A stretch of 5,751 nucleotides of DNA, taken from the NCBI GenBank assembly GCA_001797745.1, contig MGQF01000089.1, positions 23,657-29,407 of the forward strand, given 5' to 3'. The DNA comes from Deltaproteobacteria bacterium RBG_13_52_11. GTDB lineage: Bacteria; Desulfobacterota; B13-G15; RBG-16-54-18. The notes under the pieces were generated by a model. The model ran no database searches and was not told the origin of the DNA. It saw nothing but the letters and a program-made list of their open reading frames with translations. The stretch's first letter is position 1. Every line of letters starts with the position of its first letter. A program made the translations under genes and the position numbers. Shown piece by piece: positions 1 to 5,028 of this stretch.

Positions 1-9
1 ATTCCCCTT

Positions 10-831
10 TCATGACTTTCGATGGCCTCTTTTGCCTCTACCCAACCTCCTCCACCAAAACCAGAGATGGGGGCTTTCCTTAATTCCCTGTATCATTATA
101 TCCTCCAACTCTGAAGAGGAGACCTCATTGAGGGGAGGGAGGAATCGTAAGATGATCTGTCTGCCATCTTGCAGGGTATAGAAGGGGATAACCGGAGCAC
201 TGGTTAACCGAACTAACCGGGGAATGATCTCTCTGAAGGGGTGATGTGGACCGTGAAAAAAGGGAAGGAGATATTGATCTATGACAAAGATCACTATTTC
301 TTTTTTCTTGAGCTTCTTTTTTATCTTCAATACCGCGCCTTCGGTGTAGACGGTTTTAATCCCTACCTTCTGCCTCATCTTCATGGCGAAGGACTCCCAA
401 CGAGTGTTGGTTTCTCCCCTTATTACCAAATTGGTAGGGTAGGCAGAGGCAAGATAGGATATGGACCACAAGAAGTTTCCCAGATGAAGGGAGACGAGGA
501 TCGCTCCCCCTTTGTTCTTGAGGGCCTCCTGGAGATACTCTTCGCCTTCACGTTTCACTTCGGCGGCTACTCTGTACTTCGGCTGGTGATGATAGCGGGA
601 ATAAAGAAGTTTGTGAAATACATCGACGAGAAACCGGATATGTTCCCTTGTCAGCTCTTCTACATCATAATCCCTCGTCCAAGGAAATCGCCTCATTCCT
701 CGCTCTACTCGCGATCTCAGAGAGGTCAAAAGGGCGACTCTGGCCACCAAGGCGCAGAGCAGAGATACACACCATGAAGGGAGATAGGCGATCACTCGTC
801 CGTATATGCCGAGAAGGAAGAAAACAAACAT
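10..831 (-). CDS. LpxL/HtrB-family lysophospholipid (lipid A-type) acyltransferase
   Basis: A complete protein of 273 residues. It resembles the inner-membrane acyltransferases that move a fatty acyl chain from acyl-ACP to a lipid A precursor or related lipid on the cytoplasmic face. Seen: a hydrophobic N-terminus (about residues 2-37) that could anchor it; a family block GAILVSLHLGNF at 109-120 with the putative catalytic His116; VIRGE at 136-140; FVIDQ at 182-186 followed by the P/F-rich segment typical of the family; and a C-terminal WFWWRRLGRG (257-266), like the Trp/Arg-rich end of LpxL proteins. Odd: the acidic residue expected five positions after the histidine (HX4D/E) is Leu121. The ATG start lies 3 bp after the folK stop; an AGAGAGGT stretch 13 nt upstream, inside folK, is a distant ribosome site, and coupled translation is likely. 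The exact substrate cannot be told. Family confidence is good; catalytic competence is uncertain. Confidence 0.83.
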   Translation of the reverse strand: MFVFFLLGIYGRVIAYLPSWCVSLLCALVARVALLTSLRSRVERGMRRFPWTRDYDVEELTREHIRFLVDVFHKLLYSRYHHQPKYRVAAEVKREGEEYLQEALKNKGGAILVSLHLGNFLWSISYLASAYPTNLVIRGETNTRWESFAMKMRQKVGIKTVYTEGAVLKIKKKLKKKEIVIFVIDQYLLPFFHGPHHPFREIIPRLVRLTSAPVIPFYTLQDGRQIILRFLPPLNEVSSSELEDIMIQGIKESPHLWFWWRRLGRGKRGHRKS

Positions 832-834
832 GGC

Positions 835-1350
835 CTAATGCGATACCTCTCTGTTGGGCGGAGCGGCATACAACTCCACACCTTCTTTACCTATATTCTT
901 CAGAAGCTCATTGACGGTTTTTTTCGAGGCTGGATGGAGCAAATCAGGGGCTATCTCCGCCAAGGGGACCAGGACAAAGCCCCTCTCATGCAGATGGGGA
1001 TGGGGGATGATCAGGTCCGCTGCTTTGATGACCTCTGCGCCATAGAAGAGTATATCCAGGTCGATGATGCGCGGCCCCATCTTAAAGGGCGTTATCCTCC
1101 CCATCCGCTTCTCGATACCCTTTAAAAGCTGCAGGAGGAGAAGGGGCGGAAGAGCAGTAATCACCTCTGCTGCACAATTGATAAACCAATCCTGATCTCG
1201 GTAGCCTACGGGTTCCGTTTTATAGAGGGATGAGACGGCTTGTATATGGTTGTTATTGGTTGCGGATATCTCCTCAAGGGCACGCAAGCAATTATCTACT
1301 TTATCGCCGAGATTTGAACCTAATCCCAGATAGACAACCTCCTGCCTCAC
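835..1350 (-). CDS. folK: 2-amino-4-hydroxy-6-hydroxymethyldihydropteridine pyrophosphokinase (HPPK)
   Basis: 171 residues, the usual length for a single-domain HPPK, which transfers pyrophosphate from ATP to 6-hydroxymethyl-dihydropterin in cytoplasmic folate synthesis. The family signatures appear in order: LGLGSNLGD at 8-16; SSLYKTEPVGYRDQDWFIN at 40-58; the signature RIIDLDIL at 94-101, whose Asp97 and Asp99 match the magnesium-binding pair; and IPHPHLHERGFVLVPLAEIAP at 115-135. It starts with GTG at 1350, only 6 bp after the tatA stop. The upstream Shine-Dalgarno is weak (a GAAGAAG run), so it may rely on translation coming from tatA. The GTG start is supported because the core fold motif begins at residue 6 and no other start codon fits. 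The acyltransferase follows 3 bp downstream. folP and the other folate genes are not in the window. Confidence 0.96.
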   Translation of the reverse strand: MRQEVVYLGLGSNLGDKVDNCLRALEEISATNNNHIQAVSSLYKTEPVGYRDQDWFINCAAEVITALPPLLLLQLLKGIEKRMGRITPFKMGPRIIDLDILFYGAEVIKAADLIIPHPHLHERGFVLVPLAEIAPDLLHPASKKTVNELLKNIGKEGVELYAAPPNREVSH

Positions 1351-1356
1351 TTTTAT

Positions 1357-1554
1357 CTACTTCTTCTTCGATTTTATCTCGTCGTCCTTTTCTTTCGGCG
1401 TTACGTCGATCTCTGGGGGTTCTTTGATCGTTGTCTTGAAGTTCCTGATGGCCTTTCCAATGCCTGCTCCGATTTCCGGAAGCCTGCTTGCCCCAAATAT
1501 GAGGAAGGCGATGACAAGGATGATGATGAGCTCAGGCATGCCGATGCCAAACAT
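1357..1554 (-). CDS. tatA: Twin-arginine translocase subunit TatA/TatE
   Basis: 65 residues. TatA oligomers form the passage through which the Tat system moves folded, often cofactor-bearing, proteins across the cytoplasmic membrane. Seen: a short N-terminal transmembrane helix (about 7-20, PELIIILVIAFLIF); the Phe20-Gly21 hinge; the family motif SRLPEIGAGIGKAIRNFK at 23-40, forming the amphipathic helix and including Phe39; and a charged Lys/Asp/Glu-rich tail ending in KSKKK. Position 8 is Glu, a polar residue as usual at this place. The start at 1554 is chosen over an in-frame upstream start at 1629 because that one lies inside the tRNA gene, and because AAAGGAG sits 6 nt before the ATG. 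Lacking a long TatB-like tail, it is TatA rather than TatB. tatC is not in the window. The gene lies 30 bp after tRNA-Sec and 6 bp before folK. Confidence 0.93.
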   Translation of the reverse strand: MFGIGMPELIIILVIAFLIFGASRLPEIGAGIGKAIRNFKTTIKEPPEIDVTPKEKDDEIKSKKK

Positions 1555-1584
1555 GGCGTTCTCCTTTCCCAATGATAATGCAAA

Positions 1585-1680
1585 TGGCGGAAGTGTACGG
1601 GAATCGAACCCGCCGCGGATGCCTGACACCCGCCACTGGATTTGAAGTCCAGGAGGCCCACCAGAGACCTATCCACTTCC
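1585..1680 (-). tRNA. selC: tRNA-Sec (anticodon UCA)
   Basis: A 96-nt selenocysteine tRNA including an encoded 3' CCA (1585-1587). Read on the minus strand it starts GGAAGTGG and ends CACTTCCGCCA, with discriminator G, giving a long acceptor stem as in SelB-dependent tRNAs. The D arm forms a 6-bp stem (AGGTCT with GGGCCT, two wobble pairs), a tRNA-Sec trait. The anticodon stem CTGGA/TCCAG encloses loop CTTCAAA with anticodon TCA, which reads UGA. The long variable arm has a 7-bp stem (GCGGGTG with CATCCGC). The T arm is GCGGG/CCCGT around TTCGATT. The overall layout matches E. coli selC closely in the anticodon arm. The eighth acceptor pair is G opposite A. No terminator follows before tatA 30 bp downstream. 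selA, selB and selD are not in the window. Confidence 0.95.
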
Positions 1681-1686
1681 ATTACT

Positions 1687-1715
1687 ATTGTGCCCAAACC
1701 TTTCGCGGAAGTCAA
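1687..1715 (-). promoter_or_regulatory. Candidate promoter for tRNA-Sec and the tatA-folK-acyltransferase genes
   Basis: On the minus strand TTGACT (1715-1710) stands 17 bp before CACAAT (1692-1687). The -35 box matches consensus at 5 of 6 positions and the -10 box at 4 of 6. Transcription would start at about 1680, essentially the first base of the mature tRNA, leaving little or no leader for RNase P. Either the real promoter lies further up, or the tRNA is transcribed almost without a leader. Weak call. Confidence 0.3.
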
Positions 1716-1741
1716 CCATGGATTGCGGTTCCAGCGGTTTG

Positions 1742-1770
1742 TTGACAAAGAGGGGTGCCGACTTTACAAT
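1742..1770 (+). promoter_or_regulatory. Strong sigma-70 promoter for ligA
   Basis: A perfect TTGACA at 1742-1747 is followed after exactly 17 bp by TACAAT at 1765-1770 (5 of 6 to consensus). The predicted start is near 1777, giving a leader of about 33 nt that ends in the GAGGAG ribosome site at 1798-1803. The -35 box lies 26 bp from the opposite-facing -35 of the candidate selC promoter, so this is a compact divergent control region. Confidence 0.75.
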
Positions 1771-1809
1771 GTGTTGTGGCGTAACACCATACAACGTGAG
1801 GAGAGCACT

Positions 1810-3822
1810 ATGGCTCTACGAGAGGCAGAGGAACGGGCAGCAGAGCTCAGGAGGGAACTCGAGTACCACAACTACCGCTACTATGTCCTGGATGACCCTG
1901 AAATTTCGGATGCCGAATATGACGCCCTGATGAGGGAGTTAGAAGGACTGGAGGAGGAGTACCCCGAACTCAAGACCCCTATTTCCCCCACCCAGCGCGT
2001 GGGCGCCGCTCCTCTGGAGGAGTTCGGCCAGGTGACCCACACGGTCCCGATGTTGAGCCTGACCAACGCCATGGAGGAAGGTGCAGTCATCGAGTTCGAC
2101 CAGAGGATCAAGCGCTTCCTCAAGACAAACGAGGAGATCGAGTACGTGGCGGAGCCCAAATTAGATGGGGTAGCTGTCGAATTGATATATGAGCGAGGTG
2201 AGTTGACGGTTGGTTCAACCAGGGGGGATGGGGTGAGCGGAGAGGACGTGACCCAAAACGTGCGGACCATCAAGACCATACCCCTACACCTCATTGAACG
2301 CGAGGAAGTTCCTCCTGATAGGCTGGAGGTCAGGGGTGAGGTCTATATGGAAGTCGGTGAATTTAAAGAGCTCAACAAGCGGCGGGAGGCGATTGGTGAA
2401 CCCCTCTTTGCCAACCCGCGCAACGCAGCGGCAGGGTCGCTGCGCCAGCTCGATTCCTCCGTCACCGCCCAGAGGCCTCTCAAGATCTTCTGCTACGGTA
2501 TCGGAGAGGTAAAGGGTAGGGCGTTTGAGAGCCAATGGGAGGTGCTTCAGACCCTTCCCCAGTGGGGGCTGAGGACAAATCCCTTGGCCCGCCAGTGCAA
2601 GAATATTCAGGAGGCCGTCGCTTATTATAGAGAAATCAATGGGCTGCGCGAAGGGCACCCTTACGAGATGGACGGCGTGGTCATCAAGGTGGATGGCTTC
2701 GCGCTCCAGCGTCGTCTCGGGGAGGTCTCCCGGAGCCCTCGGTGGGCCCTGGCGTACAAATTCCCTGCAAAGGAGGCGACCACCACGATCATCGCAATCA
2801 GGGCGCAGGTGGGACGAACCGGGGCCCTGACCCCTGTGGCCGAGATGGAGCCGGTGAGGATCGGCGGCGTGGAGGTCAAGAGAGCAACGCTTCACAATCA
2901 AGATGAGATCGACAAAAAGGACATCAGGGTCGGCGATACCGTCGTAGTGCGGCGGGCAGGGGATGTGATCCCCGAGGTGGTCAAGGTCATCCTATCCAAG
3001 AGGACCGGGGCCGAACAAAGCTTTACCATGCCTGATACCTGTCCGGTGTGCGGGTCGGACGTGGTCCGCCTGCCTGGAGAGGCCATCCACCGCTGCGTCG
3101 GCATCTCGTGCCCTGCCCAATTGAAGGGGAGGATCAGGCACTTCGCCTCCAAGAGGGCAATGGACATCGACGGCCTCGGGCTTAAGCTCATCGATCAAGT
3201 GGTGGCAAAAGGCCTGGTCAAAGACATCGCCGACCTCTACGATCTCACAGCCGATGATCTTGCCTCGCTCGAGAGGATGGCAAAGAAATCGGCGGAAAAC
3301 ATTGTCAAGGCCTTGGAAAAGAGCAAACACCCGCCCCTGGCCCGCTTTCTCTATGCCTTGGGCATGAGGCATGTGGGGGAGCACATTGCCCAGGTGCTGG
3401 TCCGGAGTCTGCCATCCCTGGATCAATTCTACCAGGTCTCGGCAGAGGAGCTGGAGGCCATTCCGGGGATCGGGCCTGAGGTGGCGCAGAGCGTGCACGG
3501 GTTTTTCAACGATAAAGGAAATCGAGAGGTGATCAGACGGCTGCAAAAGGCAGGGGTTGAAATTGCGGCACCGAGCGCCAAGAGAGAAGCGCCTTTGAAG
3601 GGTAAGACCTTCCTTTTTACCGGTGCCCTCGAAGGCATGACCAGGGACGAGGCCAAAGACCTGGTGGAGGAGCTCGGCGGTGAGGTTTCCTCCAGCGCGG
3701 GCAGAGGGGTGGCATATGTAGTGGCAGGCAAAGACCCCGGGTCCAAGTACGCCAAGGCCAGGGAGTTGGGCCTCTTCATCATCGACGAAGAGGAGTTCAA
3801 GAGGCTGGTGGGGGTGAAGTAA
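1810..3822 (+). CDS. ligA: NAD-dependent DNA ligase LigA
   Basis: 670 residues, full family length. It seals nicks between Okazaki fragments and in repair, using NAD to adenylate itself. Domains in order: Ia, NAD/NMN-binding helices (about 1-70, with HNYRYYVLDDPEISDAEYD); adenylation domain with the active-site lysine Lys117 in EPKLDG; RGEVYM at 175-180; NPRNAAAGSLRQLD at 202-215; DGVVIKVD at 288-295; YKFPAKE at 316-322; OB fold (about 325-405); a zinc finger with Cys411, Cys414, Cys429 and Cys434; helix-hairpin-helix repeats (about 440-575, with AIPGIGPEVA at 550-559); and a C-terminal BRCT domain (593-670). The ATG at 1810 is chosen because GAGGAG lies 6 nt before it and it gives the normal N-terminus; the frame stays open back to 1642, but that overlaps tRNA-Sec and lies upstream of the promoter. 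In the BRCT domain, the stretch SAGRGVAYVVAG replaces the commoner VSKKT-type sequence. It is divergent from the selC-tatA group and ends at a hairpin. Confidence 0.98.
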   Translation: MALREAEERAAELRRELEYHNYRYYVLDDPEISDAEYDALMRELEGLEEEYPELKTPISPTQRVGAAPLEEFGQVTHTVPMLSLTNAMEEGAVIEFDQRIKRFLKTNEEIEYVAEPKLDGVAVELIYERGELTVGSTRGDGVSGEDVTQNVRTIKTIPLHLIEREEVPPDRLEVRGEVYMEVGEFKELNKRREAIGEPLFANPRNAAAGSLRQLDSSVTAQRPLKIFCYGIGEVKGRAFESQWEVLQTLPQWGLRTNPLARQCKNIQEAVAYYREINGLREGHPYEMDGVVIKVDGFALQRRLGEVSRSPRWALAYKFPAKEATTTIIAIRAQVGRTGALTPVAEMEPVRIGGVEVKRATLHNQDEIDKKDIRVGDTVVVRRAGDVIPEVVKVILSKRTGAEQSFTMPDTCPVCGSDVVRLPGEAIHRCVGISCPAQLKGRIRHFASKRAMDIDGLGLKLIDQVVAKGLVKDIADLYDLTADDLASLERMAKKSAENIVKALEKSKHPPLARFLYALGMRHVGEHIAQVLVRSLPSLDQFYQVSAEELEAIPGIGPEVAQSVHGFFNDKGNREVIRRLQKAGVEIAAPSAKREAPLKGKTFLFTGALEGMTRDEAKDLVEELGGEVSSSAGRGVAYVVAGKDPGSKYAKARELGLFIIDEEEFKRLVGVK

Positions 3823-3847
3823 ACTACCCCGCCAGGGGCGGGAGTTT
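3821..3847 (+). terminator. Hairpin after ligA, likely transcription terminator
   Basis: AAACT (3821-3825) and CCCGCC (3828-3833) pair with GGCGGG (3837-3842) and AGTTT (3843-3847) around a 3-base loop, giving an 11-bp stem with two unpaired bases on the left side. It overlaps the last two bases of the ligA stop codon. Only three T residues end the stem and no longer U tract follows, so it is a weak intrinsic terminator or an RNA 3'-end stabiliser. The near-symmetric AAACT/AGTTT ends could let it act on both strands. Confidence 0.5.
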
Positions 3848-3863
3848 AGGGGTCAATGATACA

Positions 3864-3916
3864 ATCCCGCCCCGCATTATAGATTTACGGAAGCGGGATG
3901 TGTCGCCCTGCGACAC
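3864..3916. repeat. Two adjoining perfect inverted repeats
   Basis: ATCCCGC (3864-3870) is complementary to GCGGGAT (3893-3899), with 22 nt between. Directly next to it GTGTCGC (3900-3906) pairs with GCGACAC (3910-3916) around the loop CCT. As RNA the two stems would abut and could stack. A second CCCGC at 3871-3875 could compete for the same GCGGG arm. No T run follows, so these are not simple terminators. Function unknown. Confidence 0.5.
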
Positions 3917-3952
3917 AGGATTCGAGGGTTCGAGTGAAAAGCATTCAAACGT

Positions 3953-3981
3953 AGAATAGGACAATAATACCATCCTATTCT
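3953..3981. repeat. Perfect 9-bp inverted repeat (AGAATAGGA / TCCTATTCT)
   Basis: AGAATAGGA at 3953-3961 and its exact reverse complement at 3973-3981 are separated by 11 bp. It lies 29 bp before the TTGACA of the first candidate cyclophilin promoter, where an upstream operator or a hairpin in a read-through ligA transcript would be possible. The role is inferred from position only. Confidence 0.5.
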
Positions 3982-4010
3982 CCCATCGTTATAGCCGACA
4001 TTCACTAAAC

Positions 4011-4040
4011 TTGACATTCTTGAACAAGAGGTGATACCCT
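4011..4040 (+). promoter_or_regulatory. Candidate distal promoter for the cyclophilin gene
   Basis: A perfect TTGACA at 4011-4016 is followed after 18 bp by TACCCT (4035-4040), which keeps the key T, A and T of the -10 element and has the extended TG at 4032-4033. If used, transcription starts near 4047, inside the left direct repeat, giving a leader of about 200 nt. Confidence 0.4.
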
Positions 4041-4085
4041 TCGTTTGCCTGCAAAGACAGGAACAAGGCAGGTGCGAGACGCTCA
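4041..4085. repeat. Left copy of a diverged ~45-bp direct repeat flanking the cyclophilin gene
   Basis: Aligns without gaps to 4801-4845: 33 of 45 positions agree by hand count. The best conserved parts are TCGTTTG (4041-4047) and GACAGGAACAAG (4056-4067); GCTCA (4081-4085) is also shared. Similarity ends abruptly upstream of 4041 (3 of 10 positions agree). Confidence 0.55.
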
Positions 4086-4152
4086 ATACATTTGTGATAT
4101 TGGTTATTGGAAATAGTGGAGAGCCGAACTTTCGAAAAAATTTCAAATAGAA

Positions 4153-4179
4153 TTTACAGGGACGCAGCTTTGGTATAAA
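4153..4179 (+). promoter_or_regulatory. Candidate proximal promoter for the cyclophilin gene (extended -10)
   Basis: TTTACA (4153-4158, 5 of 6 to the -35 consensus) precedes TATAAA (4174-4179) by 15 bp. TG at 4171-4172 gives an extended -10 (TGGTATAAA), which can compensate for the short spacer. Transcription would start near 4186, leaving a leader of about 63 nt. This is the better placed of the two candidates. Confidence 0.5.
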
Positions 4180-4248
4180 CCTACTTAAGATAAGAGGCAT
4201 CAATCAGCCTTAATTGCCTTAAGATTTAAAAAAAACAAGGAGATAATC

Positions 4249-4764
4249 ATGCCTGTAAAATGCTTTTTTGACATTATTGCTGACGATCAACTGGCCAAGG
4301 GGCCACCTCTGGCATTGGGTAGGGTTGTTTTTGAGTTGGCAAACGATGTCGTGCCGAAGACAGCTGAAAACTTTAGGGCGTTATGCACCGGTGAATTGGG
4401 ATTTAGTTACAAGGGAAGCACTTTTCATAGGGTCATTAATGATTTTATGTGTCAGGGGGGTGATTTTACGAACCACAACGGTACCGGCGGCAAGTCAATC
4501 TATGGTAACAAATTTGCTGATGAAAATTTTAAATTAAAACATACCGGACCTGGGATTTTAAGTATGGCTAACGCCGGTCCTAATACCAATGGTTCTCAAT
4601 TCTTTATTACATTGGTCAAAACAGAGTGGCTTGATGGCAAACATGTTGTTTTTGGCAAGGTTGTAGAAGGACTGGATGTAATTCAGGAAATCGAAAAATA
4701 CGGATCCGAAAGTGGTCGAACTTCCAAAAAGATAGTTATCTCAGACTGTGGACAAATTGAATAA
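4249..4764 (+). CDS. Cyclophilin-type peptidyl-prolyl cis-trans isomerase, eukaryotic CypA-like
   Basis: 171 residues, one cyclophilin domain with no signal peptide, so probably cytoplasmic. It would catalyse cis-trans isomerisation of Xaa-Pro bonds. Seen: VPKTAENFRALCTGE at 35-49; FHR with Arg61; FMCQGGDF at 66-73 (Phe66, Met67, Gln69); HTGPGILSMANAGPNTNGSQFF at 98-119 (Phe119); EWLDGKHVVFGKV with Trp127 and His132; and a C-terminal DCGQIE. These match the human CypA active-site residues Arg55, Phe60, Met61, Gln63, Phe113, Trp121 and His126 with a constant offset of six, caused by a slightly longer N-terminal loop (ADDQLAKGPPLA). The sequence is much closer to eukaryotic cyclophilin A than to the compact PpiA/PpiB of E. 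coli. AAGGAG lies 6 nt before the ATG. The DNA is AT-rich: 17 of 60 bases are G or C in 4501-4560, against 37 of 60 in ligA at 2941-3000. Direct repeats flank it. This suggests acquisition by transfer; bacterial homologues of this type are known, so the donor need not be a eukaryote. Confidence 0.95.
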   Translation: MPVKCFFDIIADDQLAKGPPLALGRVVFELANDVVPKTAENFRALCTGELGFSYKGSTFHRVINDFMCQGGDFTNHNGTGGKSIYGNKFADENFKLKHTGPGILSMANAGPNTNGSQFFITLVKTEWLDGKHVVFGKVVEGLDVIQEIEKYGSESGRTSKKIVISDCGQIE

Positions 4765-4800
4765 TTTTATGAGCGTTCATGTGATGTGCCAAGTAAGCTC

Positions 4801-4845
4801 TCGTTTGTTCTCAGGGACAGGAACAAGACCGATGCCAAAGGCTCA
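4801..4845. repeat. Right copy of the ~45-bp direct repeat flanking the cyclophilin gene
   Basis: Partner of 4041-4085, same orientation, offset exactly 760 bp. TCGTTTG at 4801-4807, GACAGGAACAAG at 4816-4827 and GCTCA at 4841-4845 are identical in both. It begins 36 bp after the cyclophilin stop codon. Confidence 0.55.
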
Positions 4846-4959
4846 CTCTATATCAGCCCCTTCAAAAAAACAAGTTGGACAATACCCTGGCCATATGCCT
4901 GGGGCATTCACAAAGCCGACAATCCTCCACAACACATTAACTTCTTATCGAGGAAAGAA

Positions 4960-4991
4960 ACAGTCTGGGTTTGCCGTTTTATACAGACTGT
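4960..4991. repeat. Perfect 8-bp inverted repeat upstream of the SMP-30-family gene
   Basis: ACAGTCTG (4960-4967) and CAGACTGT (4984-4991) are separated by 16 bp. It lies 38 bp or more before the likely starts of the next gene and touches the possible -10 TATGAT, so it could be a regulator-binding site. No T run follows it, which argues against a terminator. Confidence 0.45.
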
Positions 4992-5028
4992 ATGATCATT
5001 GTTGGACGGCAGACAAACGGTGTGTGCG

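Larger units (their letters stand above)
3848..4248 (+). other. 401-bp noncoding stretch between ligA and the cyclophilin gene
   Basis: No convincing gene on either strand. A 108-codon minus-strand frame (3877-4203) has no family features and crosses the inverted repeats and promoters. The stretch contains two adjoining inverted repeats (3864-3916), a tandem TTCGAG pair (3921-3926 and 3929-3934), a 9-bp inverted repeat (3953-3981), two candidate promoters (4011-4040 and 4153-4179) and the left copy of a direct repeat (4041-4085). Base composition falls towards AT along it, and it ends with the strong AAGGAG ribosome site (4237-4242) of the cyclophilin gene. Confidence 0.6.
4765..5028 (+). other. 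264-bp noncoding stretch between cyclophilin and the SMP-30-family gene
   Basis: No convincing gene; short frames here (for example 4748-5032 and 4786-4995) have no ribosome site or family features. It holds the right copy of the direct repeat (4801-4845), within which TTGTTC (4805-4810) can pair with GAACAA (4821-4826). It also holds two identical GTTGGAC heptamers (4874-4880 and 5001-5007), an 8-bp inverted repeat (4960-4991) and the palindrome ATGATCAT (4992-4999). No clear terminator for the cyclophilin gene is visible. A possible -10 (TATGAT, 4991-4996) for the next gene lacks a well-spaced -35. Confidence 0.55.

Noticed and set aside
241..914. Plus-strand frames opposite the acyltransferase gene (241-777 and 648-914)
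   Set aside because: They are antisense to a well-supported gene, have no ribosome site and show no family features.
1555..1629. 25-codon N-terminal extension of tatA
   Set aside because: It would begin inside the tRNA gene. The internal ATG at 1554 has AAAGGAG at good spacing and begins the standard TatA N-terminus.
1642..1809. N-terminal extension of ligA by 56 codons, starting at 1642
   Set aside because: It overlaps the tRNA-Sec gene on the other strand and the ligA promoter, has no family similarity, and the ATG at 1810 has a ribosome site and gives normal LigA length.
3900..3934. tRNA remnant or attachment site suggested by the GGATTCGAG stretch near a GTGTCGC hairpin
   Set aside because: The T-loop-like bases do not fit the consensus, no other tRNA arm can be found and no second copy suggests an att pair.
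3877..4203. Minus-strand frame of 108 codons between ligA and cyclophilin
   Set aside because: No recognisable domain and low-complexity composition, and it crosses several inverted repeats and both plus-strand promoter candidates.
4801..5007. Integron attC site suggested by two GTTGGAC heptamers (fit to GTTRRRY) and cassette-like repeats
   Set aside because: No matching RYYYAAC partner at suitable distance, no paired inner boxes, and the left repeat copy has no GTTRRRY core at the corresponding place. No integrase is in the window.
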